DNA from: Marinicella algicola
GTDB taxonomy: Bacteria > Pseudomonadota > Gammaproteobacteria > Xanthomonadales > Marinicellaceae
Assembly (NCBI RefSeq): GCF_028401385.1
Contig: NZ_JAQOMR010000001.1
Coordinates: forward strand, 2,544,501-2,608,500
DNA length: 64,000 nt
Direction of reading: 5' to 3'
A model generated the notes under the pieces. That model worked only from the letters and a program-made list of their open reading frames with translations, did not search any database and was not told where the DNA came from. Positions 1-11,981 of this stretch are shown piece by piece; position 1 is the stretch's first letter; each line of letters begins with the position of its first letter. Made by a program: the position numbers and the translations under genes.

Positions 1-216
<216 letters not shown>

Positions 217-244
217 TCAGGCCCTCTTTCTGCAGCTTTCGTCT

Positions 245-1290
245 TTAAACCGGCTCGCCGTCGGCAAGCATCTCATGCACCATCGGCTTGACCTTGGTGC
301 CGAACAGCTCGATGGCATGCAACACTTCCTTTTGCGGCACAAGCCCGACAGCGAACTGAATCATAAGTCGATCGAGACCGAAAATGCGCTGATGCGCCAC
401 GATCTTGCGCGCCAGATCCTCCGGCCCGCCAACGAACAGCGCGCCTTCCGGCCCCATGGAGGCATCGAATTGCGCCCGGCCCTGCGGCCCCCAGCCGCGT
501 TCGCGCCCAAGCCGGTCCATGACGGCCTTTGTGGCTCAAAGAAGATATCGGCGGCCTCCTGAGCCGTGTCGGCCAGAAAACCATGAACGGAAATGCCGCG
601 TTTCAGCTTTGCCGGATCATGACCGGCCTGCAGACCCGCCTGGCGGTGAATATCGAACAATGGCGCAAACCGGCGCGGTTGGCCGCCGAGAATGGCGATG
701 ATCAGCGGCAGACCGAGAAAGCCCGCCCGCGCCATCGATTGCGGTGTTCCGCCAGCGGCGATCCACACCGGCAGCGGGCTCTGCACCGGTCGCGGATAGA
801 TGGCCTGGTTGTCGAGCGGCGCGCGGGTATTGCCTGACCAGGTGACTTTCTCGTTTTCGCGGATCTTCAAAAGTAGTTCGAGCTTTTCGGAGAACAGTTC
901 ATCATAGGCTTCCAGCGGATAGCCGAACAGCGGGAAGGATTCGATGAAGGAGCCGCGCCCCGCCATGATTTCCGCACGGCCGGAGGACAGCAGATCGACC
1001 GAGGCAAACTGCTGAAACACCCGCACCGGATCGTCTGAGGAGAGGATCGAGACCGCACTCGTCAGACGGATATTTTTGGTCGTGGTGGCAGCGCCTGCCA
1101 GCACGGTTGCCGGTGAGGAGACGAGATAATCGACACGGTGATGCTCGCCGACGCCGAAGACGTCGAGCCCAACCGCGTCGGCAAGCCTGATTTCCTCCAT
1201 CAGATCCTTCATGCGCCGCTCTGCCTCGCGTCCGCGATCGATGCCATCAGATGGGTCGACGTCGGCAAATGTGAATACACCCAGTTCCAT
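245..1290 (-). CDS. LLM-class flavin-dependent oxidoreductase (luciferase-like)
   Basis: Bacterial luciferase-like TIM-barrel protein, expected to use reduced FMN or F420-like flavin on an unknown substrate. Visible family hallmarks are the N-terminal [11 protein letters not shown] strand, [16 protein letters not shown], the [15 protein letters not shown] segment, [16 protein letters not shown] and [10 protein letters not shown]. The start at the ATG at 1288-1290 is chosen because it directly precedes the conserved first strand; upstream codons are not conserved-looking. After repair the protein is 348 residues. One base is missing near 533-536 (in the codons for [11 protein letters not shown]), after which the C-terminus continues to [16 protein letters not shown]. 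Substrate cannot be inferred; the neighbours (map, bdhA) give no help. Confidence 0.8.
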
Positions 1291-1541
1291 CAATCTCGTC
1301 CTTTCGCGCCGGAAACGCTGATTTTTGCTCGCCCCTGATATGGAGCAGGCGAGCGCCCGTGTCACGGGATCCGCCGTTGCCACTTGCGAAACGCTGTGTT
1401 CACACCCCGTTCAAAGCTGCGGGCCATAATCGCTTCGACCGGTGCATTTGTTTACCTTGCCCTTGCCTACAGGCGATTGCATGGCTTCCGGTTTGGGCAT
1501 AACCTTTCTGGCAAACAACAAAACGGGAATGGCAGAAAATC

Positions 1542-2318
1542 ATGACGCGCACTGTAGTGGTGACCGGTTCCACAAGCGGGATCGGTCTCGGCATCGCCGA
1601 AGGCTTCGCGAAAGCCGGTGACAATCTGGTCATCAACGGGTTCGGAGCGGAAGAGGCAATCAACCAGGCCATCGAACGGATCGGCAGCCTTGGCGAAGGA
1701 TCTGTGATCTATCACCCCGCCGACATGACCAAGCCGGACGAAATCGCGGATCTGATCGCCACCGCCGAACGGACCTTCGGCAGCCTCGACGTGCTCGTCA
1801 ACAATGCCGGTATCCAGCATGTCAGCCCAATCGAGGACTTTCCGCCGGAAAAGTGGGACCAGATCATCGCCATCAACCTGACCAGCTCGTTCCATACCAT
1901 CCATCATGCGGTGCCGCTGATGAAGAAGGCGGGCCATGGACGGATCATCAATCTGGTCTCGGCTCACGGCCTTGTCGCCTCGCCATTCAAATCCGCCTAT
2001 GTGGCGGCCAAGCACGGCATGATGGGGCTGACAAAGACGGTGGCGCTGGAGCTTGCCCGCGACAGCATCACCGTCAACGCGATCTGTCCCGGTTACGTGC
2101 TGACGCCGTTGGTGGAAAAGCAGATCCCCGATACGGCGAAGGCGCGCGGACTGAGCGAAGAACAGGTCAAAAGCGATGTTCTTCTCGCGGCCCAGCCGAC
2201 CAAGCAATTCGTGACCGTCGAACAGATCGCGGCCGCAGCGCTTTACCTTGCCAGCGACGACGCCTGCCAGGTCACCGGCACCCATATTTCGATTGACGGC
2301 GGCTGGACCGCGCAATAA
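1542..2318 (+). CDS. bdhA: D-3-hydroxybutyrate dehydrogenase (SDR family)
   Basis: Short-chain dehydrogenase of 258 residues, intact, most like NAD-dependent 3-hydroxybutyrate dehydrogenase, which interconverts 3-hydroxybutyrate and acetoacetate. The Rossmann motif GSTSGIGLGIAEGFA is at residues 9-23, NNAG at about 87, the catalytic Ser in LVSAHG near 140, and YVAAKHG with catalytic Tyr and Lys near 153. The C-terminal THISIDGGWTAQ ending is typical of the family. It starts the plus-strand run leading into xdhA, about 30 bases downstream, and is divergent from the flavin oxidoreductase across a 250-base gap. Its link to purine breakdown is positional only. Confidence 0.88.
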   Translation: MTRTVVVTGSTSGIGLGIAEGFAKAGDNLVINGFGAEEAINQAIERIGSLGEGSVIYHPADMTKPDEIADLIATAERTFGSLDVLVNNAGIQHVSPIEDFPPEKWDQIIAINLTSSFHTIHHAVPLMKKAGHGRIINLVSAHGLVASPFKSAYVAAKHGMMGLTKTVALELARDSITVNAICPGYVLTPLVEKQIPDTAKARGLSEEQVKSDVLLAAQPTKQFVTVEQIAAAALYLASDDACQVTGTHISIDGGWTAQ

Positions 2319-2351
2319 CGCGGACCACGGACTTTTTCTGAAGGAATTTTG

Positions 2352-3813
2352 ATGACGATACGGTTCGTTTTGAACGACAGGGATGTGGCGATCGACAGGA
2401 TGTCGCCATCCGAGACGCTGCTCGACTTCCTGCGCATCAACCGCCGCCTGACCGGCTCCAAGGAAGGCTGCGCGGAGGGCGATTGCGGTGCCTGCACGGT
2501 TCTGGTTGGCCGGTTGACGCGCGGTCGTCTTGTCTACGAGACGGTCAATTCCTGCATCCGCTTCACCGCCTCGCTGAACGCCACCCATGTCGTCACCGTT
2601 GAGCACCTTGCCGCAAAGAACGGCGCTCTGCACCCCGTCCAGCAGGCCATGGTCGACATGAATGGCTCGCAATGCGGCTTCTGCACGCCGGGCTTCGTGA
2701 TGTCGCTTTATGCGCTGTGGATGGAAAACGAAAAGCCGTCGCGCCGGGCAATCGAAAAAGCGCTGCAGGGCAATCTCTGTCGCTGCACAGGCTATGAACC
2801 GATCATCAAAGCTGCGGAAAAGGCATCCGCCACGCGCCCCGATGCGGTTTTCGATGCACTTGCGCGTGAACGCGACGCCATCATGGCCCGGCTTGCGGCG
2901 ATGAAGACCGACGAGACCATCGTGGTCGGCGATGAAAGTGCCCGGGCGATCATTCCCGGTTCCACCTCAGCACTTGCCGAAACGCTCGGCGAATATCGCG
3001 ACGCCACAATCGTCGCCGGTTCCACCGATGTCGGCCTTTGGGTGACAAAACAGATGCGCGCTTTGAACCCGATGGTGTTCATCAACCATCTGGAAGAACT
3101 GCAGACCATCACCGAGACGGAGAAGAGCGTCATCATCGGTGCGGGCGTCACCTACACGGAAGCGTTTCCGACGCTTGCCAAATCGATCCCGGCCCTTGCC
3201 CGGCTGATCGACAGGATCGGCGGCGAGCAGGTGCGCAATATGGGCACGATCGGCGGCAATGTCGCCAATGGTTCGCCGATCGGCGACACGCCGCCGGCAC
3301 TGATCGCGCTCGGCGCCACACTGACGCTGCAATCGGCGAACGGCACCCGCAGCATTGCACTTGAGGATTATTTCCTCGACTACGGAAAGCAGGACAGAAA
3401 ACCGGGCGAATTCGTCCTTAGCCTGACCGTGCCGAAACCGGCGGCAGATGCGCATTATGCGGTCTACAAGGTTTCCAAGCGCCGCGAGGAAGATATCTCG
3501 GCGCTCTGCGGTGCGTTCTGTCTTCAACTGGCAGCAGATGGCACAGTCGAAAAATCCGCATCGCCTATGGCGGCATGGCGGGTATCCCGAAGCGCGCGCG
3601 CCATGTCGAGGCCGCTCTCGCCGGTAAGCCCTGGACCGGCGAAACCGTTGAAGCGGCTCGCGCGGCTCTGGAAAGCGATTACCAGCCGATGACCGATATG
3701 CGCGCAACCGCCGCATACAGGATGCTGGCCGGAAAAACCTGCTGAACCGTCTGTTGCTGGAAACCGGTGGCAACCCGCAGGAACTTTCACGCTTTGAGCG
3801 CGAGGAGGCCTGA
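2352..3813 (+). CDS. xdhA: Xanthine dehydrogenase small subunit (2Fe-2S/FAD)
   Basis: Small subunit of the molybdenum hydroxylase that oxidises hypoxanthine and xanthine to urate. Two [2Fe-2S] clusters are marked by CAEGDCGACTV (about residues 38-48), then CGFCTPGF and NLCRCTGYEP. The FAD domain follows with IVAGSTDVGLWVTKQMR and GGNVANGSPIGDTPPAL. An AAGGAA Shine-Dalgarno at 2341-2346 supports the ATG at 2352 over a TTG just before it. Two bases are missing in A-runs at 3550-3554 and 3733-3737; repaired length is 487 residues, normal for bacterial XdhA. The stop is followed after one base by the xdhB ATG. Confidence 0.93.
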
Positions 3814-3814
3814 G

Positions 3815-6157
3815 ATGGACAAGCAGACCCAAGACACGCTCCCCTCAAGGCCGAGATATCCGGCGGCATGCACAAATCGCGCGTGCACGATTCCGCCCAC
3901 AAGCATGTGGCCGGCACCGCCGAATACATTGATGACATTCCCGAACCCGCCGGCCTTTTGCATGTCGGCCTTGGCCTCTCAGACCGTCCGCATGCGCGGG
4001 TTACCGCCATGGATCTGTCCGCCGTTGAAAACGCGCCCGGCGTGGTGACCGTGCTGACAGCAAGCGACGTGACCGGCGTCAACGACATCTCCTCTGGCGG
4101 CCATCATGACGAGCCGCTGTTTGCCAATGAAGAGGTCGAATATCACGGCCAGATCATGTTCGCGGTGATTGCCGAGACCCGGCATCAGGCGCGCGCGGCA
4201 GCACGGCTTGCAGAAATCACCTATGAGGATCTGCCCTATTGGACCAATGTCCGCGACGCACTGGCCAATGAGGCGCCCAATGTCATCACCCCGATGACGC
4301 TGAAGCGTGGCGATGCGCAAAACGCGATTAAGTCCGCCCCCGGCGGATCACCGGCGAAATGGAGATCGGCGGGCAGGAGCATTTCTATCTGGAAAGCCAG
4401 ATCGCGCTTGCCATTCCCGGCGAAGACGACGAAGTCGCCGTGTGGTCCTCGACACAGCATCCAAGTGAAATCCAGCATATCGTCGGCCATGTGCTCGACA
4501 TTCCGTCAAACGCCGTAACCGTCTATCAGCGGCGCATGGGCGGCGGTTTTGGCGGCAAGGAGACCCAGGGCAACGGCTTTGCCGCAATTGCAGCGCTGGC
4601 GGCCAAGAAGCTGAACCGTGCCATCAAGGTCCGCCCCGACCGGGACGAGGACATGATGATCACCGGCAAGCGCCATGATTTCGTGGCCTTCTACGATATC
4701 GGTTTCGACGATGACGGTGTTATCGAGGGCGTGGACGCAACCTTTGCAGCACGCTGCGGCTTTTCCTCCGACCTGTCCGGCCCGGTGACAGACCGCACGC
4801 TGTTTCACGCCGACAGCTCCTATTATTATCCGAACGTGCATATGGTCTCGCGCCCGCTCAAAACGCACACCTGCTCGAACACCGCCTATCGCGGTTTCGG
4901 CGGACCACAGGGCATGCTGGCCGGCGAACGGTTCATCGAGGAGATCGCCTATGCGCTTCAGAAAGACCCGCTCGATATCCGCAAGGCCAATTTCTACGGG
5001 GCCAGCGGCTCCGGCCGGGATGTAACGCCCTACCACCAGACGGTCGAGGACAACATCATCCTGCCGGTGGTCGAGGAACTGGAAAAGACCACCGACTACC
5101 GCGCGCGCCGACAGGCGATCATCGATTTCAACAACACCAGCCCGATCATCAAAAGGGCATCGCGCTAACGCCGGTAAAATTCGGCATTTCCTTCACCATG
5201 ACTGCCTTCAATCAGGCCGGCGCCCTCGTCCATGTCTATCAGGATGGCTCGGTGCAGCTCAATCACGGCGGCACGGAGATGGGCCAGGGGCTCTACATCA
5301 AGGTCGCGCAGGTCGTCGCCGATGTGTTCCAGATCGATCTCGACCGGGTGAAGATCACCGCAACCACCACCGGCAAGGTGCCGAACACCTCCGCCACAGC
5401 AGCCTCATCCGGCACCGACCTCAACGGCATGGCCGCCTTTAACGGTGCGAAAGAGATCCGCGACCGGCTGGTCGCGTTTGCGGCCGAAAACTGGAATGTG
5501 GCGCCCGAGGAGGTTGAATTCCTGCCGAACCGGGTGCGGGTGGGTGCGGAAGAAATGCCGTTCCCGGATCTGATCAAGGCGGCCTATTTTGCCCGCGTAC
5601 AACTTTCCGCGGCAGGCTTTTATAAAACGCCAAAGATCCACTGGGACCGTGCGGCAGGCCGGGGCAGGCCTTTCTATTATTTCGCCTATGGCGCGGCCTG
5701 CACCGAAGTCTCTATCGATACGCTGACCGGCGAATACATGTTCGACCGCACCGATATCCTCCACGACGCCGGCCGTTCGCTAAACCCTGCCATTGATATT
5801 GGCCAGATTGAGGGCGGTTTCGTTCAGGGCCTTGGCTGGCTGACGACCGAGGAATTGTGGTGGGACGACAAGGGCCGGCTCAGAACCCATGCGCCCTCGA
5901 CCTACAAGATCCCGCTTGCCTCCGACCGGCCGAAGATCTTCAATGTCAAGCTAACCGATTTTTCCGAAAACCGCGAGCCGACCATCGGCCGTTCCAAGGC
6001 CGTGGGAGAGCCGCCGTTCATGCTGGCTATTTCGGCGCTGGAGGCGATCTCCATGGCCGTTGCCAGCATTGCCGATTACCGCGTCTGCCCGAAACTCGAT
6101 GCGCCTGCAACGCCGGAGCGCGTGCTGATGGCCGTGGAGCGGATGAGGAAGGCGTAA
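3815..6157 (+). CDS. xdhB: Xanthine dehydrogenase large molybdopterin subunit
   Basis: Carries the molybdenum-cofactor active site of xanthine dehydrogenase. Landmarks are HVAGTAEYIDDIPEPAG near the N-terminus, the MGGGFGGKETQ cofactor motif, RGFGGPQGM, GGTEMGQGLYIKV, and VGEPPFMLAISALEAI with the glutamate region at the C-terminus. Three single-base losses break the frame, at the C-run 3841-3844, the C-run 4337-4341 and the A-run 5151-5154; together they restore a 781-residue protein of standard length. It lies between xdhA and xdhC in one transcription unit. All known catalytic motifs are intact, so I regard it as functional. Confidence 0.93.
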
Positions 6158-6163
6158 AAGCCC

Positions 6164-6999
6164 ATGGACGAAATCGCGACATTCCGGCATTTTCTGAGCA
6201 AGCACCAGCCCGCAATCATCGTCAAAGTGGCGGAAATCCGGGGTTCCACGCCGCGCGAGGAAGGCGCGGCTATGGCGGTTTCGCAGGACGCCACATGCGG
6301 AACCATCGGCGGCGGCCAGCTTGAATATATCGCCATCGACCACGCGCGCCGTCTGCTCAAGGGGCATGACGCACCGTTGCAGCTCGATATTCCACTCGGG
6401 CCGGAGATTGGCCAATGCTGCGGCGGGCGCACGGTTCTTGCTTTTCAACATGCCGATGACGGGGCCGTCGCGACATTGCTGTCATCGCTTACCGAAAGTG
6501 CGACATCGGCCCCATGCATCTATATTTTCGGCGGTGGCCATGTCGGTGCAGCACTGGCGCACGCGCTCGCCCCACTCCCTTCAACATCACCCTGATCGAG
6601 ACGCGGCCGGAAATGGCCGGGCCTCTGCCCGAGACCGTCAATCTTCGGCTTTCGCCCATGCCCGAAGCGGAGATCGCCCGCATGCCTGCCGGCAGCGCGG
6701 CGGTCATCCTGACCCATGATCACGCGCTCGATTTCCTGATCGCAACCGAAGCGCTGAAACGCGATGACCTTGCCTATTGCGGCATGATCGGCTCGCAGAC
6801 CAAGCGGGCAACCTATTTCAGCTACGCCCGCAAGGCGGGCCTCAGCGAAGCAGCACTTTCCAGATTGACCATGCCGATCGGCGCCGGTGTTGCCGACAAG
6901 CGACCAACGGTGATTGCCGCACTGGTTGTATCCGAACTTATCCACGTCATTTGTGCCGCAAAAGCAGGCAGCGTGCCCGTCGAACGGGCAAAGAACTGA
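6164..6999 (+). CDS. xdhC: Xanthine dehydrogenase accessory protein XdhC
   Basis: Chaperone that binds sulfurated molybdenum cofactor and inserts it into XdhB. The sequence shows the family pattern: an N-terminal VAEIRGSTPREEGAAMAV, then TIGGGQLEYIAID, PEIGQCCGGRT with the Cys pair, a Rossmann segment IFGGGHVGAALAHAL, and YCGMIGSQTKRATYF and IGAGVADKRPTVIAALV toward the end. One C is missing at 6577-6579; repaired length is 278 residues. The ATG follows the xdhB stop after six bases, so it is co-translated with the enzyme it serves. Confidence 0.92.
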
Positions 7000-7095
7000 A
7001 AAACTTCGATAATTTTAGAGAGATTGCAGTCTGCCACTTTTTTCGCGTCAAAATTTCGCATCATTCTGGCGGATTGAGTATCGGGGGCACAATTT

Positions 7096-8336
7096 ATGTT
7101 TGATCTGGCCATTTTCTACGAGTGGGCGCAATTTGCCGTGCGCTGGCTGCATGTCATCACGGCAATCGCCTGGATCGGTTCATCCTTCTACTTCATTGCG
7201 CTGGATCTGGGGCTGGTCGCGCGTCCCGGCATGCCTGCAGGTGTGACCGGCGAAGAGTGGCAGGTCCACGGCGGCGGCTTCTATAATATCCAGAAATATA
7301 TGGTCGCGCCCGAGCGCATGCCCGAGCATCTGGTCTGGTTCAAATGGGAATCCTACATCACCTGGGTTTCCGGCTTCGCGATGCTGGTGCTGGTCTATTA
7401 CGGCGGCGCCGACCTGTTTCTGGTCAACCGCAGCGTTCTCGACGTGTCCGCGACGGTGGCCATTCTGATCTCGCTCGCATCGCTTTCGATCGGCTGGCTG
7501 TTTTATCACTATCTGTGCAAGTCGCCGCTCGGCAAGCATACGGTCGGGTTGATGTTGCTGCTCTATGTGCTGCTGATCCTGATGGCCTGGGGCTATACGC
7601 ATGTGTTTACGGGCCGCGCCGCCTTCCTGCATATGGGCGCATTTACCGCAACGATCATGACAGCCAATGTGTTTTTCGTGATCATCCCGAACCAGAAGAT
7701 CGTGGTCGCCGACCTGAAAGCCGGAAAAACGCCGGATCCGAAACTCGGCAAGGAAGCCAAGCAACGCTCGACGCACAACAACTACCTGACGCTGCCGGTG
7801 CTGTTCTTCATGCTTTCGAACCACTATCCTCTGGCGTTTGCCACCAGTTTCAACTGGGTGATCGCGGCATTGGTGTTCCTCATGGGCGTCACGATCCGGC
7901 ACTATTTCAACACCATGCACGCCAGAAAGGGCCAGCCCAACTGGACATGGCTTTTGACAGCGATCATCTTCATCCTGATGATGTGGCTCTCGACATCACC
8001 CAAATTGTTTAAGGCGGAGGACCCGAACATGGCGGTTGCGCCAGCATTCGAGAAGTTCTCGAACGATCCGCATTTTGCCTCGGCAAAGGAGATCGTCTCA
8101 TCGCGCTGCTCCATGTGCCATGCCGCCGAACCGGTCTGGGAAGGCATTCATCGTCCGCCGCTCAATGTCCGCTTCGAGACCGATGCGGAAATTGCTGCGC
8201 GCGCCGGACAGATCTATCTGCAGGCTGCCCGCAGCCATGCTATGCCGCCCGGCAACGTCACCAGTATGACGGATGACGAGCGGAAAAACTGCTGGCCTGG
8301 TACCAGTCCAGCACCAGCGGAAAGAAGACTGAATGA
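7096..8336 (+). CDS. puuD: Membrane urate oxidase PuuD with C-terminal cytochrome c domain
   Basis: Integral membrane protein of the PuuD family, which hydroxylates urate to 5-hydroxyisourate and passes electrons to its own cytochrome. About eight hydrophobic helices occupy residues 1-300, starting WLHVITAIAWIGSSFYFIALD; the C-terminus holds a haem-binding CSMCH motif followed by HAMPPGNVT with a likely axial Met. One A is missing in the run 8284-8288 near the end; repaired length is 413 residues. The stop overlaps the guaD start (ATGA). No soluble uricase (UOX) or FAD-type HpxO is seen in the window, so this is the likely urate-oxidising step of the island. Confidence 0.92.
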
Positions 8337-9642
8337 CACCACCATGCATTTTGAGGGGTCGGCTCCTAAGCTTCAACCGCCGACCCCGTTCGATTTCGGA
8401 CACGGAAAGTTTTGTTTACGAGGAAGATGGCGGCCTGCTGATATCAGAGGGCCGCATTTTAGCGTCCGGACCGTTCGATATGGTGCAAGGGCGGGCCCCG
8501 GAGGGTGTCGAAATCGTCGATCACCGCCCGCATCTGATTCTGCCGGGGCTGATCGATACCCATCTGCATTTTCCACAGATGCAGGTGATCGGCTCCTATG
8601 CCGGCAATCTGCTGGAATGGCTGAACACCTATACCTTTGTCGAGGAACAGCGTTTCGCCGATCCCGCCCATGGCGCGCGGATTGCGGTTTCCTTCTTCGA
8701 CGAAATGATCCGTCACGGCACGACGACGGCGGTGGCCTATTGCTCGATGCACAAGGCTTCGGCCGACGCCTATTTCGCAGAGGCTTCCAAGCGCAACATG
8801 CTGATGCTCGGCGGCAAGGTGCTGATGGACTGCAACGCCCCGGAAGCGCTGACCGACACGCCACAATCTGCCTATGACGACACCAGGACGGTGATTGCCG
8901 AATGGCATGGCAAGGGCCGCAATCACGTCGTCATCTCCCCGCGTTTCGCGCTCACCTCCTCGCATGAGCAGATGGACGTGACCGGGGCGCTGGCACGGGA
9001 ATTTCCCGACCTCCATATCCAGACGCATCTTTCCGAAAACACCGCCGAGATCGCGCGCGCGCTCGAACTCTACCCGGAAGCAAAAGACTATACCGATATC
9101 TATGCGCGCTACGGTCTGCTTGGCGACAAGACACTACTCGGCCACGCGATCCACCTTTCCGAGCGTGAACGCGATGTTCTGAGCGAGACCGGCGCGGTGG
9201 CCGTGCATTGCCCGACCTCAAATCTCTTCCTCGGCTCGGGGTTGTTCCCGTTCAAGGACTATGAGCGCCGCGACAAACCTGTGCGCATCGCGGTCGCCAC
9301 CGATATCGGCGGCGGCACCAGCTATTCCATGCTGAAGACCATGGATGAGGCCTACAAGATCCAGCAGTTGCGCGGCGAACGTCTCAACCCACTTGAGAGC
9401 TTTCATGCCATGACGCTTGGCAATGCCGAGGCGCTTTCGCTTTCTGAGCGGATCGGCACGCTCGCCCCTGCAGCGATGCCGACCTCGTGGTGCTCGATGC
9501 CCGCGCCACGCCCGCAATGGCGCTGAAGATGGATGCCGTCTCCACTCTTGCGGAAGAGCTTTTCCTGTTACAAACATTGGGCGACGACAGGGCGGTTGCG
9601 GAAACCTATGTGGCTGGCAGCCCTTTGAAATCCGGTTTATGA
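8333..9642 (+). CDS. guaD: Guanine deaminase
   Basis: Amidohydrolase-superfamily enzyme that deaminates guanine to xanthine, feeding XdhAB. Zinc-binding DTHLHFPQMQ, the GTTTAVAYCSMHK segment, THLSENTAEI, LGHAIHLSE and PTSNLFLGSG, and the ATDIGGGTSYSM aspartate motif appear in order. One C is missing at 9475-9478 near the C-terminus; after repair the protein continues through DADLVVLDARATPAM to 436 residues. It is translationally coupled to puuD by a four-base overlap. Confidence 0.93.
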
Positions 9643-9719
9643 CATCGACCTCAAAAGCCGATTGGCATACGTCAACCCATATGTAATAAAAGCATTCATA
9701 TTTGATGCAGGAGGAGCTC

Positions 9720-10867
9720 ATGTTTTCGGAGCCGCTGACTATTGCCGACCTGAAGCGACGCGCGAAATGGCGCGTGCCGAAGATGTTTTTTGACTATGCC
9801 GACAGCGGCGCATGGACGGAAGGCACCTATCGCGCCAACGAGGCGGATTTTGCCAAGATCAACCTGCGTCAGCGCGTTCTGGTCGACATGACCGACCGTT
9901 CGCTCGAAACTACGATGGTCGGCCGCAAGGTTTCGATGCCGGTTGCCCTCGCCCCGACCGGACTTTGCGGCATGCAGCATGCCGATGGCGAAATCCTGGC
10001 GGCGCAGGCTGCTGAAGAAGCGGGCGTCCCGTTCACGCTCTCGACCATGAGCGTCTGCTCGATCGAAGATGTCGCCGAACATACCAAGGAACCGTTCTGG
10101 TTCCAGCTCTACGTGATGAAGGATCGCGGTTTCGTCGGCGACCTCATTGACCGCGCCAAAGCTGCCGGCTGCGGAGCGCTGGTGCTGACGCTGGACCTGC
10201 AGATCCTCGGCCAGCGCCACAAGGACCTCGTCAACGGACTTTCGACACCACCGAAATTCACGCCGAAGCATGTCTGGCAGGTGGGCACACGGCCATTCTG
10301 GGCGCTGGAAATGCTGAGGACCAAGCGCCGCAGCTTTCGCAACATCGTCGGCCACGCGCCGGCTTCCTCGGACCTTTCCTCACTCGCCGTTTGGACAGCC
10401 GAACAGTTCGATCCGAAGCTTTCATGGGCCGATGTCGACTGGATCAAGGAGCGATGGGGCGGCCCGCTGATCCTCAAGGGCGTGCTCGATGCCGAGGACG
10501 CGAAAATGGCGGCAAAGACCGGCGCCGACGCCGTTATCGTTTCCAACCATGGCGGTCGTCAGCTCGACGGCGCCCGTTCCTCGATTTCGGTTCTGCCGGA
10601 AATCGTCGACGCAGTGCAAGGCGACATCGAAATCCACATGGATGGCGGCATCCGCTCGGGCCAGGACGTGCTGAAGGCGCGCGCACTTGGCGCCAAGGGC
10701 ACCTATATCGGTAGGCCTTATCTCTATGGTCTGGGCGCGATGGGAAAGAAGGGCGTCAAAGCCTCCTCGACATCATCCGCAAGGAGCTCGATGTGACTAT
10801 GGCGCTTTGCGGCAAGCGCGATATCGAAGATATCGACCGCAATATCATTGCGAAGATCGGGTTTTGA
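9720..10867 (+). CDS. lldD: FMN-dependent L-lactate dehydrogenase family protein
   Basis: FMN alpha-hydroxy-acid dehydrogenase; best match by eye is respiratory L-lactate dehydrogenase, oxidising L-lactate to pyruvate at the membrane. The N-terminus FFDYADSGAWTEGTYRANE, the PTGLCGMQHADGE loop, LDLQILGQRHKDL, SNHGGRQLDGARSSI with the active-site His-Gly-Gly-Arg, and DGGIRSGQDVLKA are all present. A perfect AGGAGGAG precedes the ATG at 9720, which I prefer over ATG codons about 18 bases upstream. One C is missing near 10762; repaired length is 382 residues. Lactate is inferred; other 2-hydroxy acids such as glycolate are possible. Why it sits in a purine island is not evident. Confidence 0.82.
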
Positions 10868-10879
10868 GCGCGACAGCGC

Positions 10880-11620
10880 TCACCCCACCCGCCCCGTTGC
10901 AATGACATTCGCCCATTCATCATAGCCGCCGTCGCGGGCGATTTTGACCATGCGACTGCTATCGTAGCGGACCTGATGAAAAGTCGGCTGCCAGCCTGCC
11001 TCGGTCTTCTCGATAATGGCATAAGACGCGAACGGGTTTGCCATCTCCAGCTTGTGATCAAACGGCACGTTATAGGAAAAACCGGGACATCCCACAGAGC
11101 CCGGATTGACCAGGATACGTTCACCGGACAGCATTACGGTGCGCGGCGTATGCGAATGACCGCACAGGATCAGCGGATAGGAAATCCCCTCCGCCAGCAC
11201 CTCGATTTCAGACTGGCTTTTCAACGTAAAATGGCCCGAGGGCAGCAGCTCCTCAGTCCACATCACATCGTCATTTTGCGGGGTGGCGTGGCACATATAA
11301 ACCTCGCCCTCGACCACCAGCGCGCTTGGCATATCGCGGATCCACTGCAGATGCGCCCCGGAAAGCTCCCGGAATGCGGGCGCTTCCCAGTCGCCCATGT
11401 CGGCTTCCGGCCGGTCGACCAGAGCCCGGTCGTGATTGCCACGCACCGTCGGCAGTGAAAGCGGCAAAAGGCGCTCGGCCGTTTCGCCGGCGGCAAGCGG
11501 TGAGGACAGGCTATCGCCAAGATTGACAATCGTATCGGGCCTGTGGCGCTCAAGATCGGCCAGCACCGCCTCCAGCGCATCGATATTGCCATGGATATCG
11601 GCGAGTGCTGCAATCTTCAT
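10880..11620 (-). CDS. Metallophosphoesterase (YfcE/MPP-like phosphodiesterase)
   Basis: Calcineurin-like phosphoesterase of 246 residues, intact. Metal-binding motifs run in the expected order: DIHGN at residues 8-12, GDSLSSP near 38, GNHD near 65, H in the CHATPQND segment, and GHSHTPR near 158. The start is the ATG at 11618-11620 because the conserved KIAALADIHGN strand begins there; an upstream extension would overlap hiuH. It is the last gene of the minus-strand ureide operon, four bases after hiuH, and converges on lldD with only 12 bases between stops. The physiological substrate is unknown. Confidence 0.85.
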   Translation of the reverse strand: MKIAALADIHGNIDALEAVLADLERHRPDTIVNLGDSLSSPLAAGETAERLLPLSLPTVRGNHDRALVDRPEADMGDWEAPAFRELSGAHLQWIRDMPSALVVEGEVYMCHATPQNDDVMWTEELLPSGHFTLKSQSEIEVLAEGISYPLILCGHSHTPRTVMLSGERILVNPGSVGCPGFSYNVPFDHKLEMANPFASYAIIEKTEAGWQPTFHQVRYDSSRMVKIARDGGYDEWANVIATGRVG

Positions 11621-11624
11621 CGGG

Positions 11625-11981
11625 TCAGCTTCCGCGATAGGTCGAATAGGCGTGGGCGGAAACGAGCAGCGGCACATGGTAATGCGCCGTCACATCGGCA
11701 ATCGAGAAACGCAGCGGAATATCTTCGAGAAAGGCCGGTTCGGTAAGCGCAGCGCCGCTGCGGCGCAGATAATCGCCAACATGAAACACCAGTTCATACT
11801 GTCCGACAGCCATGTCGTCCGAAGTGATCATCGGACCGCCATCAATGCGCCCGTCATCATTGGTGTAAACCGTCTTGATAAAGACCCGCTCCGGACCGTT
11901 CAGGCGGTAGAGGTCGATCTTCATTTCAGAAGCAGGCTGGCCGAGGGCTGTGTCAAGAACATGTGTGGTCAGGCCGGTCAA
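11625..11981 (-). CDS. hiuH: 5-hydroxyisourate hydrolase (transthyretin-like)
   Basis: Hydrolyses 5-hydroxyisourate, the product of PuuD, to OHCU. The 118-residue length, the N-terminal [14 protein letters not shown] with the active-site His, GRIDGG, HVGDYL and the diagnostic C-terminal YRGS tetrapeptide identify the enzyme. The start codon is TTG at 11979-11981, overlapping the allA stop; no in-frame ATG lies nearby. It acts immediately before UraD in the pathway, and both are in this operon. Confidence 0.95.
   Translation of the reverse strand: MTGLTTHVLDTALGQPASEMKIDLYRLNGPERVFIKTVYTNDDGRIDGGPMITSDDMAVGQYELVFHVGDYLRRSGAALTEPAFLEDIPLRFSIADVTAHYHVPLLVSAHAYSTYRGS

Noticed and set aside
1467..2672. 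Minus-strand open frame of 401 codons opposite bdhA and xdhA
   Set aside because: Antisense shadow; it spans two well-supported plus-strand genes.
2352..6157. xdhA and xdhB read as pseudogenes or as five separate genes
   Set aside because: Each break is one missing base in a homopolymer, all cofactor motifs are intact and the repaired lengths are normal.
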